NCBI GenBank assembly: GCA_018820275.1
Contig: JAHJOO010000053.1
Location: 1 to 64,000, forward strand
Direction: 5' to 3'
Length of the DNA: 64,000 bases
Source of the DNA: Alphaproteobacteria bacterium
GTDB taxonomy: Bacteria > Pseudomonadota > Alphaproteobacteria > Caulobacterales > Caulobacteraceae
Translations under genes and position numbers: made by a program
In this document: positions 53,685 through 62,315 of the stretch, in pieces
Numbering within the stretch: position 1 is the first letter of the stretch
Layout: the number at the start of each line of letters is the position of its first letter
The notes under the pieces: generated by a model
Seen by the model: the letters and a program-made list of their open reading frames with translations, nothing else
The model's database searches: none
Told to the model about the DNA's origin: nothing

Positions 53685-55163
53685 ATGAAGATCGAGTTCG
53701 CCGCGTCCGCGGGCGCCGCCCCGGTTCTGGCCGTCCTTGCGCACGAGGGCCGCGTCCTGGCCGGTGCCGGCGTCCAGCTGGACGCGGCCACCGGCGGCGC
53801 CCTTTCCCGCGCCATGAACGCAGGCCGGTTCACGGGCGCCACCAACTCGACCCAGCTGGTCGCGGGCGTCTCGGGCTGCGACGCCGCCACCGTCGTGATC
53901 ACGGGTGCCGGCGCGGCCGGGGCGCTGGACGACCTGGCGCTCGAGGCCGCCGCCGGTGCCGCCTATCACGCCGTCAAGATGTCCGGGGCGGACGTCCTGG
54001 CCCTGGACGTCTCCCACCTGTCCGCCGACCAGGCCGCGCGGGCGGCCTTCGCGGCGCGCCTGGCCGCCTATCGCTTCCTCAAGTACCGCACGACGCTGAA
54101 GCCGGAGAAGACGCCGTCGATCGACACGATCCGGATCGTGACCGCCGAGGCCGGGGCCGCTCAGGCCGCCTACGACGCCGACTTCGCCCCTGTCGCCGAG
54201 GCGGTCGAGTTCAGCCGCGACCTCGTCTCCGAGCCGGCCAACATCCTCTATCCGGAGGAATACGCGCGTCGGGTGAAGGCGCTCGAGAAGCTGGGTCTCG
54301 AGGTCGAGGTCCTGGGCGAGACGGAGCTCGAGGCGCTGGGCTTCCGCACCCTGTTGGCGGTCGGTCAGGGCAGCGTCCGCGACAGCCAGGTCGCGATCAT
54401 GAAGTGGAACGGCGGGGTCGAAGGCGAGCAGCCGATCGCCTTCGTCGGCAAGGGCGTCTGCTTCGACACGGGCGGCATCTCGATCAAGCCCGCCGAGGGC
54501 ATGGAGGAGATGAAATGGGACATGGGCGGTTCGGCCGCCGTTGTGGGTCTCATGCACGCGCTCGCGGGCCGCAAGGCGAAGGTGAACGCGATCGGCGTCG
54601 TCGGCCTCGTCGAGAACATGCCCGACGGGAACGCCATCCGGCCGGGCGACGTGGTCGAGACCCTGTCGGGCCAGACCGTCGAGATCCTGAACACCGACGC
54701 CGAAGGCCGGCTCGTTCTGGCCGACTGCCTCTGGTACACGCAGGAGCGGTTCAAGCCGAAATTCATGGTCGATCTCGCCACGCTCACGGGGGCGATGATC
54801 GTCTCGCTGGGCCTGGAATACGCCGGCGTCTTCTCGAATTCCGACGACCTGGCTGAGGACATCGCCCGGGCCGCGCCCAAGGTCGGTGAAAACGTCTGGC
54901 GGATGCCGATTCCGGCCATCTATGAGCGCCACATCGACAGCTCCATCGCCGACGTCAAGAACATGGGCAATGGACGCGCCGGGGGGTCGATCACGGCCGC
55001 CCTGTTCCTGCAGCGCTTCACCAACGGCGTGCCGTGGGCCCACATCGACATCGCACCGACCGCCTGGGTAAAGGATTCGAAGAGCCCGACCGTGCCCGAC
55101 GGCGCCGTCGGCTGGGGTGTCCGCACCCTCGACCGGATGGTCCGGGACTCCTGCGAGTCCTGA
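53685..55163 (+). CDS. pepA: Leucyl aminopeptidase (cytosol aminopeptidase, M17)
   Basis: Removes N-terminal residues from peptides; it binds two metal ions. The 492-residue protein has the catalytic-domain segments VGKGVCFDTGGISIKPAEGM, with the metal-binding Lys and Asp, and the signature NTDAEGRLVLAD. The C-terminal part contains IADVKNMGNGRAGGSITAALFL. GGCAGGAG precedes the ATG at 53685. It is divergent from lptF, an arrangement common in alphaproteobacteria. Confidence 0.97.
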   Translation: MKIEFAASAGAAPVLAVLAHEGRVLAGAGVQLDAATGGALSRAMNAGRFTGATNSTQLVAGVSGCDAATVVITGAGAAGALDDLALEAAAGAAYHAVKMSGADVLALDVSHLSADQAARAAFAARLAAYRFLKYRTTLKPEKTPSIDTIRIVTAEAGAAQAAYDADFAPVAEAVEFSRDLVSEPANILYPEEYARRVKALEKLGLEVEVLGETELEALGFRTLLAVGQGSVRDSQVAIMKWNGGVEGEQPIAFVGKGVCFDTGGISIKPAEGMEEMKWDMGGSAAVVGLMHALAGRKAKVNAIGVVGLVENMPDGNAIRPGDVVETLSGQTVEILNTDAEGRLVLADCLWYTQERFKPKFMVDLATLTGAMIVSLGLEYAGVFSNSDDLAEDIARAAPKVGENVWRMPIPAIYERHIDSSIADVKNMGNGRAGGSITAALFLQRFTNGVPWAHIDIAPTAWVKDSKSPTVPDGAVGWGVRTLDRMVRDSCES

Positions 55164-55180
55164 CCCCGTGCCTCGCCGTT

Positions 55181-55206
55181 CCGGACGCCGCCTGGCGGCG
55201 CTCCGG
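55181..55206. terminator. Candidate terminator hairpin between pepA and the TIGR02466 gene
   Basis: CCGGA-CGCCG pairs with CGGCG-C-TCCGG across CCTGG, with a single bulged C. No T-run follows. It lies between two convergent genes and may stop both. Confidence 0.45.
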
Positions 55207-55212
55207 GGCGGT

Positions 55213-55824
55213 TCAGGCGTAGTTGAAGCTGATCGAGATCCGCTCGGTCTTCGCGGCGTTGGGCGGCACCTCGTGCCGCAGCCAGCTCTCCCACATCAGC
55301 ACCGTGCCCGGGCGCGGCGCCAGATAGACGAAGGGCCGTTCCGCCTCCGGCGCGTCCGCCCGCACGCCCGGCCGCGCCATCATCATGGGCAGGCGGGGAT
55401 CCTCCAGCTTCAGCGCCGAGGCCCCGTCCGGCACCTCCACGTAGACCGTCCCGCTCAGGAAGGCGTGCGGATGGATGTGCCCGGAATGCCCCCCGCCGGG
55501 CTTCAGGACGTTGACCCACAGATTGTCCAGCCGCGGCCGGCGCGCCAGGTCGAAATTCAGAGCCTGAGCATAGGTTTGCGCGTGCTTGTCCAGGCGGCGC
55601 TTCAGCTCCGCGAACTCCGGGAACCGCTGCGGAAGGTCGTTCAGGGAACCGTACGACGTGTAGCCGCGATAGCCGTGCGCCCGGCACCACGCCCGGCCCG
55701 CGCCGTCCTCCGCCGCCAGCATGCGGCAGGCGTGGGCCAGTTCGGCGTTGAAGGCGGCGAAGTCCGCCGCCCCGGACAGGCCGGCCTCATAGATGCGGGT
55801 GACGAAAAGGGGGCGCAGTGACAT
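55213..55824 (-). CDS. TIGR02466-family protein (2-oxoglutarate/Fe(II) oxygenase-like)
   Basis: A 203-residue protein that resembles TIGR02466. The double-stranded beta-helix iron ligands would be in HSGHIHPHAFLSGTVYVEVP, followed by LMWESWLRHEVPPN with the distal His, and RISISFNYA for the 2-oxoglutarate-binding Arg. The N-terminal part has FVTRIYEAGL and NLWVNVLKPGGG. The substrate is unknown. It is a single gene, convergent to pepA. Confidence 0.85.
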   Translation of the reverse strand: MSLRPLFVTRIYEAGLSGAADFAAFNAELAHACRMLAAEDGAGRAWCRAHGYRGYTSYGSLNDLPQRFPEFAELKRRLDKHAQTYAQALNFDLARRPRLDNLWVNVLKPGGGHSGHIHPHAFLSGTVYVEVPDGASALKLEDPRLPMMMARPGVRADAPEAERPFVYLAPRPGTVLMWESWLRHEVPPNAAKTERISISFNYA

Positions 55825-55847
55825 GCGCCTCCCTTAGCGCGCCGCCG

Positions 55848-57326
55848 TCATCCGCGCGACAGGGGGCGATCCCCGGCCGGTCGCTGCGAGGCGTTGCGGC
55901 GTCTCCACGGGCGCCAGGCGTCGGTCGTCGAGGCCGGATCGCCCAGCTGCCACTCGGCGATGATCCGCTCGACCGCCGTCGGGGGCGTGGCCCCGAGTGG
56001 CGAGAGCCGCCCGGAGTTGAGCTTCAGGATCGCCTGACCCATGGACCCGAACAGCGCCTCGGCGGCGGCGAAGGCGGCGCCCTCGACCCCGAGAAAGTGC
56101 GCGATCGAGCGATGGCGGAACGCCTCCACCGCCGCGCGGCCCTCGGCCGTGTCGGGCTCGATCGACAGGTCGCACTCGGTGTCGAAGCCCATCGACCGGT
56201 TGTTCAGATTGGCCGAGCCGATCCGCAGCAGGGTGTCGTCGATCACCGTCACCTTGGCATGCACGATGATCCGCTCGCCGCGGCGGGTCGTCGGGCTGAA
56301 GGCATGGAAGCGGTCGTGGGCGTCGGCCTGCTCGAGACGGTACAGGACCTCGGACCGTGCCGTGTCCATGGTGATGCCGTCGAACCAGCTGGGGCTCGAG
56401 CCCGTCGACACCACGACGATCTCGGGCCCGTCCGGCTCCTCCAGCCGCCGGGCGAGGGCGGCGGCGATGGCCGGCGAGGTGAAATACTGGTTCTCGAAAT
56501 AGATGCGCCGCTTCGCCGAGCGGATCGCCTCGAGGTGCAGCGCCTCCACCTCGCGCGCCGCGCCGCGTCCGCCATACGCCGGCTCGGTGCGCGAGATGCC
56601 GACGGGAACGTCGCGGAACTCCGGTTCGACCCCGTCCGGCCAGGGATCCGACGCGCCTTCGGGATCGGGCAGGGTCCGCTCCCACGTAGCCCGGAACCAG
56701 CGGTCCCGCGCCAGGTCCCCCAAGGCCCGGGCCGCCGGTCCGTCGACCACGCACATCGTCTCGTGCCGGGCCGGAGCCAGCCTGCCGTCCGGCTGGACGC
56801 GGCGGGGGTCCGCGTCCCGGTGGTCGAGGGTGTCCCAGCGGTCGGGGCCCAGATCGCCGCTGCCGCAATAGGCGACGGCGTCGTCGATCACGACCATCTT
56901 CTGGTGATGGCAGGCGCCGATCGGGCCGGGGCTGTCCAGCCGGAACTCCACGAACCGCTTGCGGAACCAGCGTTGGGCGCGGTGCGGGAAGAACCCTTGC
57001 GAGGCCGCGATCAGGATCGGCGAGTTCCAGATCAGCAGCCGGACGTCGAGGTCGGGCCGCGACTTGACCATCATCCGCAGCTGGTGCCCGATCTCGGCAT
57101 GGCGGTCGCCGTGGCGGCTGTCGGCGTCCAGCCGGGTGCGCGGGTCGAACTGCCAGCCCAGGATCACGACGGACCGCCTGGCCTTGTCCAGCGAGGACGC
57201 CAAAGCGTCGAACCAGGCCTGGCCGTCGATGAGGGTCGCCACCCGGGGAGCCCGGGCGGTGCGCCAGCACAGGCCGGGGCGGGACAGCAAGGGGGCGTCG
57301 CCGCCGGGCACCGGGTCTGGGGTCAT
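55848..57326 (-). CDS. Phospholipase D-family enzyme
   Basis: A 492-residue protein with two HKD catalytic motifs: HHQKMVVIDDAVAYCGSGDL at about residue 140-160 and HAKVTVIDDTLLRIGSANLNNRS at about residue 355-376. These make one active site for phosphodiester transfer. It has no membrane helices at the N-terminus, unlike most cardiolipin synthases, so it may be a soluble phospholipase D or a lipid transferase. The C-terminal part (EAFRHRSIAHFLGVEG) is helical. It is divergent from the small protein gene at 57484. Confidence 0.92.
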   Translation of the reverse strand: MTPDPVPGGDAPLLSRPGLCWRTARAPRVATLIDGQAWFDALASSLDKARRSVVILGWQFDPRTRLDADSRHGDRHAEIGHQLRMMVKSRPDLDVRLLIWNSPILIAASQGFFPHRAQRWFRKRFVEFRLDSPGPIGACHHQKMVVIDDAVAYCGSGDLGPDRWDTLDHRDADPRRVQPDGRLAPARHETMCVVDGPAARALGDLARDRWFRATWERTLPDPEGASDPWPDGVEPEFRDVPVGISRTEPAYGGRGAAREVEALHLEAIRSAKRRIYFENQYFTSPAIAAALARRLEEPDGPEIVVVSTGSSPSWFDGITMDTARSEVLYRLEQADAHDRFHAFSPTTRRGERIIVHAKVTVIDDTLLRIGSANLNNRSMGFDTECDLSIEPDTAEGRAAVEAFRHRSIAHFLGVEGAAFAAAEALFGSMGQAILKLNSGRLSPLGATPPTAVERIIAEWQLGDPASTTDAWRPWRRRNASQRPAGDRPLSRG

Positions 57327-57483
57327 GGCTGGGCCTAACGGTCCGGAGGGGATTTCGTGCCGTGTTTTGCGTCACACGGGCAACCATCGATCGTCAATCG
57401 TGACGGCTTGTTCATCGCGGGGCGATTGTCCCGCCGCGCGAATTGGCGCATAACGCCGCTCGCAGACAGGGAGAGGGTCGGCG

Positions 57484-57669
57484 ATGCACGCGCTGATCGA
57501 ATTCATAGCCGGTATCGTCGCCGCCCTGGCCATGGCGGCGCTGTCGCAGTTCGGGGTCGAGCTGCGCGACCGACGCGCCGACGAACCCGAGGTGCGCCGC
57601 GTCAAGGACGACTGCCCGCCGGCACCCGCCCGCACGGTCCTGATCTCCGCATCCTCCCGGAAGTGCTGA
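57484..57669 (+). CDS. Possible small single-pass membrane protein
   Basis: A 61-residue reading frame. Residues 3-24 (ALIEFIAGIVAALAMAALSQFG) form one hydrophobic helix, followed by a charged region with two Cys. GGGAGAGG lies about 8 bases before the ATG. It lies between the phospholipase D-family gene and the TipN-like gene, 89 bases from the latter. I do not recognise a family, and it may not be expressed. Confidence 0.4.
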   Translation: MHALIEFIAGIVAALAMAALSQFGVELRDRRADEPEVRRVKDDCPPAPARTVLISASSRKC

Positions 57670-57758
57670 ATCGGGATTCGGCCGCGTTCGCCTTTCCGGC
57701 GAGCGGGCGAGTGGCTAGGGTCGCCCTTCCGCGTCCCTGAGCCTGAAATCCGCATCCG

Positions 57759-60284
57759 ATGAAGAACCGCCAACGGCCGCCGCTCAATCTCACCGCCCCG
57801 GAAGCGGAGACGGCCGCCCAGGCGCCCGCGGCGAACGGTGCCGCGACCGCCGACGCCGTCGAGCCGGCCCCGGAGGTCGAGGCCGCTGCTGCGCCACCGG
57901 AGCGGCCGATGTCGGAACGCCGCCGTCGCCGCCTGGCCGAGGAGTCCGCGCGTCGCGAGGCCGAGACCGCCCGGCGCGCGAGCTCTGCGGAGGTCGCGCC
58001 CGACGTCAACGCCGAGGTGGCGCTCGAGGCCGCCCGCCCGCCGGCCCCGACGGCTCCCGCGGCGCTCCCGGATCCGGCCCCCCCGACGCCCGCCGTGATC
58101 TCCGCCCCGGTCGCCGCCCGGCCCAGCCCCGCCCCCTACTGGATCGCCGGCGTCGCCTCGGCCCTGTGGGCCGCGGGCGTCGCCGCCCTGGCCGCCTATG
58201 AGACCGGGTTCGGCTCGGTTCAGCTGGAGCCGTTCCGCCTTGCCGTCTATGCCCTGATCGCCCTTGCGCCGGTCGGCCTCGCCCTGCTGCTGGCCCGCTC
58301 CCTGACGGATTCCGCCCGCCTGGCCGCCGAGACGCGCCGCGCCCACGATCTTTCGCAGGCCCTGCTGGCGCCCACGGCGCTCGCGGCCCAGGAGGCGGGC
58401 GGGGTCCTGACCCTGCTGCGCCATGACGTGGATCAGGCCGCCCTGTCGGTCGAGCGCGCGCGCCGCGACATGAACCTGCTGCGCGAGGCCCTGTCGGAGG
58501 AGACCCAGCGCCTCAACCACGCCGCCGAGACCGCCGCGACCACCGCGCGCCGCCTGTCCGAGTCCCTGTCGCAGGAGCGCCAGGCCATGGACCGGTTGAA
58601 CCAGCAGCTTGACGGCCAGGCGCTGGTCGTCGTCGAGGCGGTCGAGCGCCAGTCGCGCATGGTCATGGACGCCTCCGACCTCGCCCAGACGCAGCTCCGC
58701 GAGGCGGAGGCCGCGCTGGCCGCGCGCGCAGCCGACCTCGCCGCCGCCGCCGGAGAGGCCCAGGACGCAGCGCGCGCCGCCGCCGACGACCTGTCGCGCC
58801 AGACCATCCGGCTGGAGAACGCCGGCGCCGGCGTGGCCGAGCAGATCCAGTCCGTGGAGGAGGGATTGGGCCAGCAGCGGGCCGCCCTCGTCACCGCTGC
58901 CTACGCCCTCCGCACGGATCAGGAGGACTTCTCCGCCCAGGTCGAAAGCCAGCGCGCGCAGTTGACCGAACAGCTCTCGGCCGCCCGTGCGGCGGGCGGC
59001 GAACTGTCGGAGACCTCGGCCGGTGCCGTCGAAACCGTCCGGGACCTGATCGAGGCCGCTACGGACCAGTTCCGCGCCCTCGTGGAGATGTCCCAGCGCG
59101 AGGCCGACGGTTTCGACGCCGCAACCAAGCTGGCGCTCGACAAGTTCGAATCCCTCGCCGCCGAGGCGCGCGACGTGCAGATCGAGGAGACCCGTCGCGC
59201 GCTCGAGGCCTTGCAGGCCACGGCGGAGGCCGCGCGCTCGACCGCCCGCCAGTCGGCCGAGGAGGCCCAGCACCGCGCCGACCGCCTGGGCGAGGCGCTG
59301 TTCGCCGCCGCGCAACAGGCCGACCAGGCCGCCGACGCGCGCATTGAAGGTGCCCGCCGCCTCGTCACCGCCAGCGCCGGGCTGGTCGACGAGGCCGGAC
59401 AGCGGGCGCAGGATCGTCTGGAAACCCTCGCCGACCGACTGGGCGTCATGCTCGAACAGGTCGAGGGCGCCATGACCGAACTCGACGGCAAGGCCGCCGA
59501 ACTGCCCGAGGCCGCCCGACAACGGGCCGAGGCCGTGCGAACCGTGGTCGAGGACGGCCTCAGGGCCCTTTCCGAGGCGTCGCGCAAGGCCGCCGAGGAC
59601 ACCGAGGCCCTCGACGCCGCCTTCCAGGAGCGGGTACGCCGGAACTACGAGATGCTGACCGAGGCCGTGCGCCTCATGGGCGTGGTGTCGGGTGACCCGC
59701 AGGGCCGCCGGCGCGACGCCGAACCGCCGCGCCCCGCGCCGCCTCCGGTGTCTGAGCCGGCGCCGGCCGAGGGCGCGCCCCCTTCCGGCCGCGGATTCGG
59801 CCTCCGGCGGCTGCAGCTGACCGCCGGCAAGCCCGTGCCGCCGGCCCCCGTGGCCCCGCTGGACTGGGCCGATCTCGAGGGCGACGCGCCGCTCGACCTC
59901 GACACGCCGGTGATGCCGGCGGCCGACGCCGCAGGACTTTCGGCGCGCGTCGTCGACTCGATCCGTCGCATGGGCGTGGACCCCAACGCCCTACTGCCCC
60001 GCGCCCGCATCGAGGAGGCCGCCGCGGCCATCGGCCGGGGCGATCCCGCCGCCGCCCGCGCCGTCGTCCGTCGCGTGGCTCCGGCGGCCGTGCGCAGCGT
60101 CTCCCGGCGCGTCATGAGCGACCCGGCCATGCGGGCGGACGCCGAGGCCTATGTGCGCGAGACCGCGCGCCTGCTCGCGGACCACGCCCGGGCCGGCGAT
60201 CCGTCGCTGATCCTCAACCGTCTGGCGTCCGATGCCGGACGGGCCTTCATGCTTCTGGACGCCGCCGTCGGCGATCTCGCCTGA
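57759..60284 (+). CDS. TipN-like polarity protein: two membrane helices and a long coiled coil
   Basis: An 841-residue protein. A Pro/Ala- and Arg-rich cytoplasmic N-terminus (1-125) leads to two helices (about 127-147 and 161-180). Long heptad-rich coiled coil follows (about 185-640), rich in Ala, Glu, Gln and Arg. A Pro-rich linker (about 640-735) and a compact helical C-terminal part (about 745-841) end it. This is the layout of Caulobacter TipN, the new-pole marker that places the flagellum and the division plane. The naming rests on layout and organism type, not on close sequence match. The pyroglutamyl-peptidase-like gene follows in the same direction, 112 bases on. Confidence 0.65.
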   Translation: MKNRQRPPLNLTAPEAETAAQAPAANGAATADAVEPAPEVEAAAAPPERPMSERRRRRLAEESARREAETARRASSAEVAPDVNAEVALEAARPPAPTAPAALPDPAPPTPAVISAPVAARPSPAPYWIAGVASALWAAGVAALAAYETGFGSVQLEPFRLAVYALIALAPVGLALLLARSLTDSARLAAETRRAHDLSQALLAPTALAAQEAGGVLTLLRHDVDQAALSVERARRDMNLLREALSEETQRLNHAAETAATTARRLSESLSQERQAMDRLNQQLDGQALVVVEAVERQSRMVMDASDLAQTQLREAEAALAARAADLAAAAGEAQDAARAAADDLSRQTIRLENAGAGVAEQIQSVEEGLGQQRAALVTAAYALRTDQEDFSAQVESQRAQLTEQLSAARAAGGELSETSAGAVETVRDLIEAATDQFRALVEMSQREADGFDAATKLALDKFESLAAEARDVQIEETRRALEALQATAEAARSTARQSAEEAQHRADRLGEALFAAAQQADQAADARIEGARRLVTASAGLVDEAGQRAQDRLETLADRLGVMLEQVEGAMTELDGKAAELPEAARQRAEAVRTVVEDGLRALSEASRKAAEDTEALDAAFQERVRRNYEMLTEAVRLMGVVSGDPQGRRRDAEPPRPAPPPVSEPAPAEGAPPSGRGFGLRRLQLTAGKPVPPAPVAPLDWADLEGDAPLDLDTPVMPAADAAGLSARVVDSIRRMGVDPNALLPRARIEEAAAAIGRGDPAAARAVVRRVAPAAVRSVSRRVMSDPAMRADAEAYVRETARLLADHARAGDPSLILNRLASDAGRAFMLLDAAVGDLA

Positions 60285-60396
60285 TCGGTGAATCCTGATC
60301 ACCTTTGTCGATCAGCCGACGTTTCCGGCTTGACGCACGGCAGACGGCGCGTGAGGGTCCGCCTCGCTGTCACACAACCGTCATGGCCTCCACCCC

Positions 60397-60981
60397 ATGC
60401 CCGACCTCCCGCCCGCCGGCTCCGACACGCGTCCGGAGATCGTCGTCTGCGTCTGCGATCCGGCGGTGGAGGCGGCTCTTGGCGCCGCGTGGGCCGTGAC
60501 CGACGGTCTGGCTTCGGCCCGGGCCCGCCGGGTAGTCGCCGCCGATCCTGAGGCCCTGGCGAACGCTGTGGAGGGCCAGCTTCGCGACCCCGGATGCCGC
60601 GCCCTGCTGATCCTCGGGCGCGCCCGTGCCGACGGCTTCCGCATCCAGACGCGGGCCGAGAACCGCGCGCTCAACGGCAAGACCCGGTTCCACCCGACGG
60701 GCCCCGGCGTCGTGCGCGCTACCGCCTCCGCCCAGGAGATCGTTCGTGCACTGACGGATGCGGGCGAGTCCGCGGAGGTGTCCTCCGAAGCCGAGGCCGA
60801 CGCCGCGAGTTATCTGCTGTTCCGCGCCATGTGCGGCCTTCCGGACGGGGTCGACGCGCCCTCGGTGGCCCTGCTCCGGGTCCCGCCCGGCGATCCGGAA
60901 CGGGTCGGCGCCGGCCTCGGCGTGGCCATGACCGCGATCGCCCGTCACCTGTCTCCCGGCGTCCGCGGCTCCGCCCACTGA
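60397..60981 (+). CDS. Pyroglutamyl-peptidase-like protein without catalytic residues
   Basis: A 194-residue protein. Its middle and end resemble the C15 pyroglutamyl-peptidase fold: LLILGRARADGFRIQTRAEN, GPGVVRATASAQEIV and VSSEAEADAASYLLFRAM line up with the family in order and spacing. The catalytic residues are replaced: the Glu by Gln 84, the Cys by Ala 137 and the His by Arg 161. The N-terminus is less like the family. So it probably has no peptidase activity and serves as a binding protein. It lies behind the TipN-like gene and may be co-transcribed. No signal peptide is seen. Confidence 0.6.
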   Translation: MPDLPPAGSDTRPEIVVCVCDPAVEAALGAAWAVTDGLASARARRVVAADPEALANAVEGQLRDPGCRALLILGRARADGFRIQTRAENRALNGKTRFHPTGPGVVRATASAQEIVRALTDAGESAEVSSEAEADAASYLLFRAMCGLPDGVDAPSVALLRVPPGDPERVGAGLGVAMTAIARHLSPGVRGSAH

Positions 60982-60988
60982 GTTCCTC

Positions 60989-62173
60989 TCAGACGGGTGC
61001 CCGGCGACGCATGCCGGCCGCCACCGCGCCCCCGGCGACGGCCAGGGCCACCATCGCCCAATACCCCTGCGCGCCGTGGGCGTCGTACAGCGGTCCGGAG
61101 ATCAGGGTCGCCAGCCCGATGACCACGCCGGAGGACAGGGCCGAAGACAGGGTCTGCGCCGCCGTGTGCGAGTCCGGCGGGCTGAAGCGGTCGACCAGTT
61201 CCAGTCCGGCGAGGTAGGAGGCGGCGAAGCTGAGGGCGTGCAGCGCCTGCAGCGCGACCAGCCAGCCCAGTCCCGGCTCGGTCGTCAGGGCGGCCCATCG
61301 CAGGGCGCCCGCGGCGGCCGCGATCAGGATCAGGGTCCATGGGCTGATCCCGGCGCGTCTCCGCCACGGCTCCACCACCCACATGAAGGCGATCTCGACG
61401 ATCACGGCGAAGCCCCACAGCGCCCCGGTGACCGTCGCGCCCAGGCCCTGCGCCGTCCACAGCACGGCCGAGAAGGCGTAGTAGAAGGCATGCGAGGCGT
61501 GCAGCGCCGCGGTCGCGGCCACCGCCCCGACGAACGGGGCCGAGCCCAGCAAGGCCCCGAGCCCGCGGAAGCGGTCGCGCGCCCGCGTCCTGACGCCGTC
61601 GGCCACCGGTTCGCCGGGCAGCCCCACCAGGGCGAAGACCGCGAGCGCCGCCGCCCCGCAGGCGATCCACACGCCCACGGCCTGGGACGGGGCGCGGGCC
61701 AGTATCGCGCCCATGACGACGTTGGCCGCGACGAAGGCGGCCGACCCGAACCCGCGCGGCAGGGCGAAGGTGAACCCCTCCCGGCGCGCGAGCCGCAGGG
61801 TCAGCACGTCGCTGAGCGGCAGCAGGGCCGCCGCCGCCGTCGCGCCCACGAACCAGCAGACCATCCACGGCCCGAACCCGTCGACGAACAGGGCGCCGCC
61901 GTACCCGGCCGCCGCCGCCGCCGCGAGGCAGGCGATCGGTGTCCGCCTGCGGACGAATCCGTCGGCCCAGACGGCCAGCACCGGCCCCGTGATCAGCCGG
62001 GCCAGCATCGGCACGGCCAGCAGAACGCCGATCTCGGCGCCCGACAGCCCGCGGTCCTTCATCCACAGGCCGGCGTAGGGCAGGCTGACCCCGGTGACGC
62101 CGAACAGCAACACATAGCCCAGCGAAAGCCGAAGCTTTGCCGTTCCGGCGGCGGGGGCGGGAGACTCGGGCAT
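60989..62173 (-). CDS. MFS transporter of the PPP/HcaT-like group
   Basis: A 394-residue inner-membrane permease with 12 likely helices. The N-terminal signature LRLSLGYVLLFGVTGVSLPYAGLWMKDRGLSGAEIGVLLAVPML is close to the phenylpropionate-type (HcaT) permeases of the MFS_1-like group. The ATG at 62173 is preferred; another ATG lies 17 codons upstream. The region between the helices 6 and 7 has Arg-rich cytoplasmic loops. It is divergent from the prolyl aminopeptidase gene. The substrate is unknown. Confidence 0.85.
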   Translation of the reverse strand: MPESPAPAAGTAKLRLSLGYVLLFGVTGVSLPYAGLWMKDRGLSGAEIGVLLAVPMLARLITGPVLAVWADGFVRRRTPIACLAAAAAAGYGGALFVDGFGPWMVCWFVGATAAAALLPLSDVLTLRLARREGFTFALPRGFGSAAFVAANVVMGAILARAPSQAVGVWIACGAAALAVFALVGLPGEPVADGVRTRARDRFRGLGALLGSAPFVGAVAATAALHASHAFYYAFSAVLWTAQGLGATVTGALWGFAVIVEIAFMWVVEPWRRRAGISPWTLILIAAAAGALRWAALTTEPGLGWLVALQALHALSFAASYLAGLELVDRFSPPDSHTAAQTLSSALSSGVVIGLATLISGPLYDAHGAQGYWAMVALAVAGGAVAAGMRRRAPV

Positions 62174-62315
62174 GACCGGCGGTCTAGCCTGCTCCTTGGC
62201 CGGCGTCTTCGGGCGATTCCGCATCCGGGCGACGCGGCCCGTTGCGCCTCGCGCCGCAATGCGGTCACATTTCGGTAAGCATCGGTGCGGCACTGGTAGG
62301 AAAAATCAGGATTCC

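Noticed and set aside
55834..57387. Alternative frame of 517 codons in the phospholipase D-family gene
   Set aside because: The adjacent frame on the same strand contains both HKD motifs and is the real gene.
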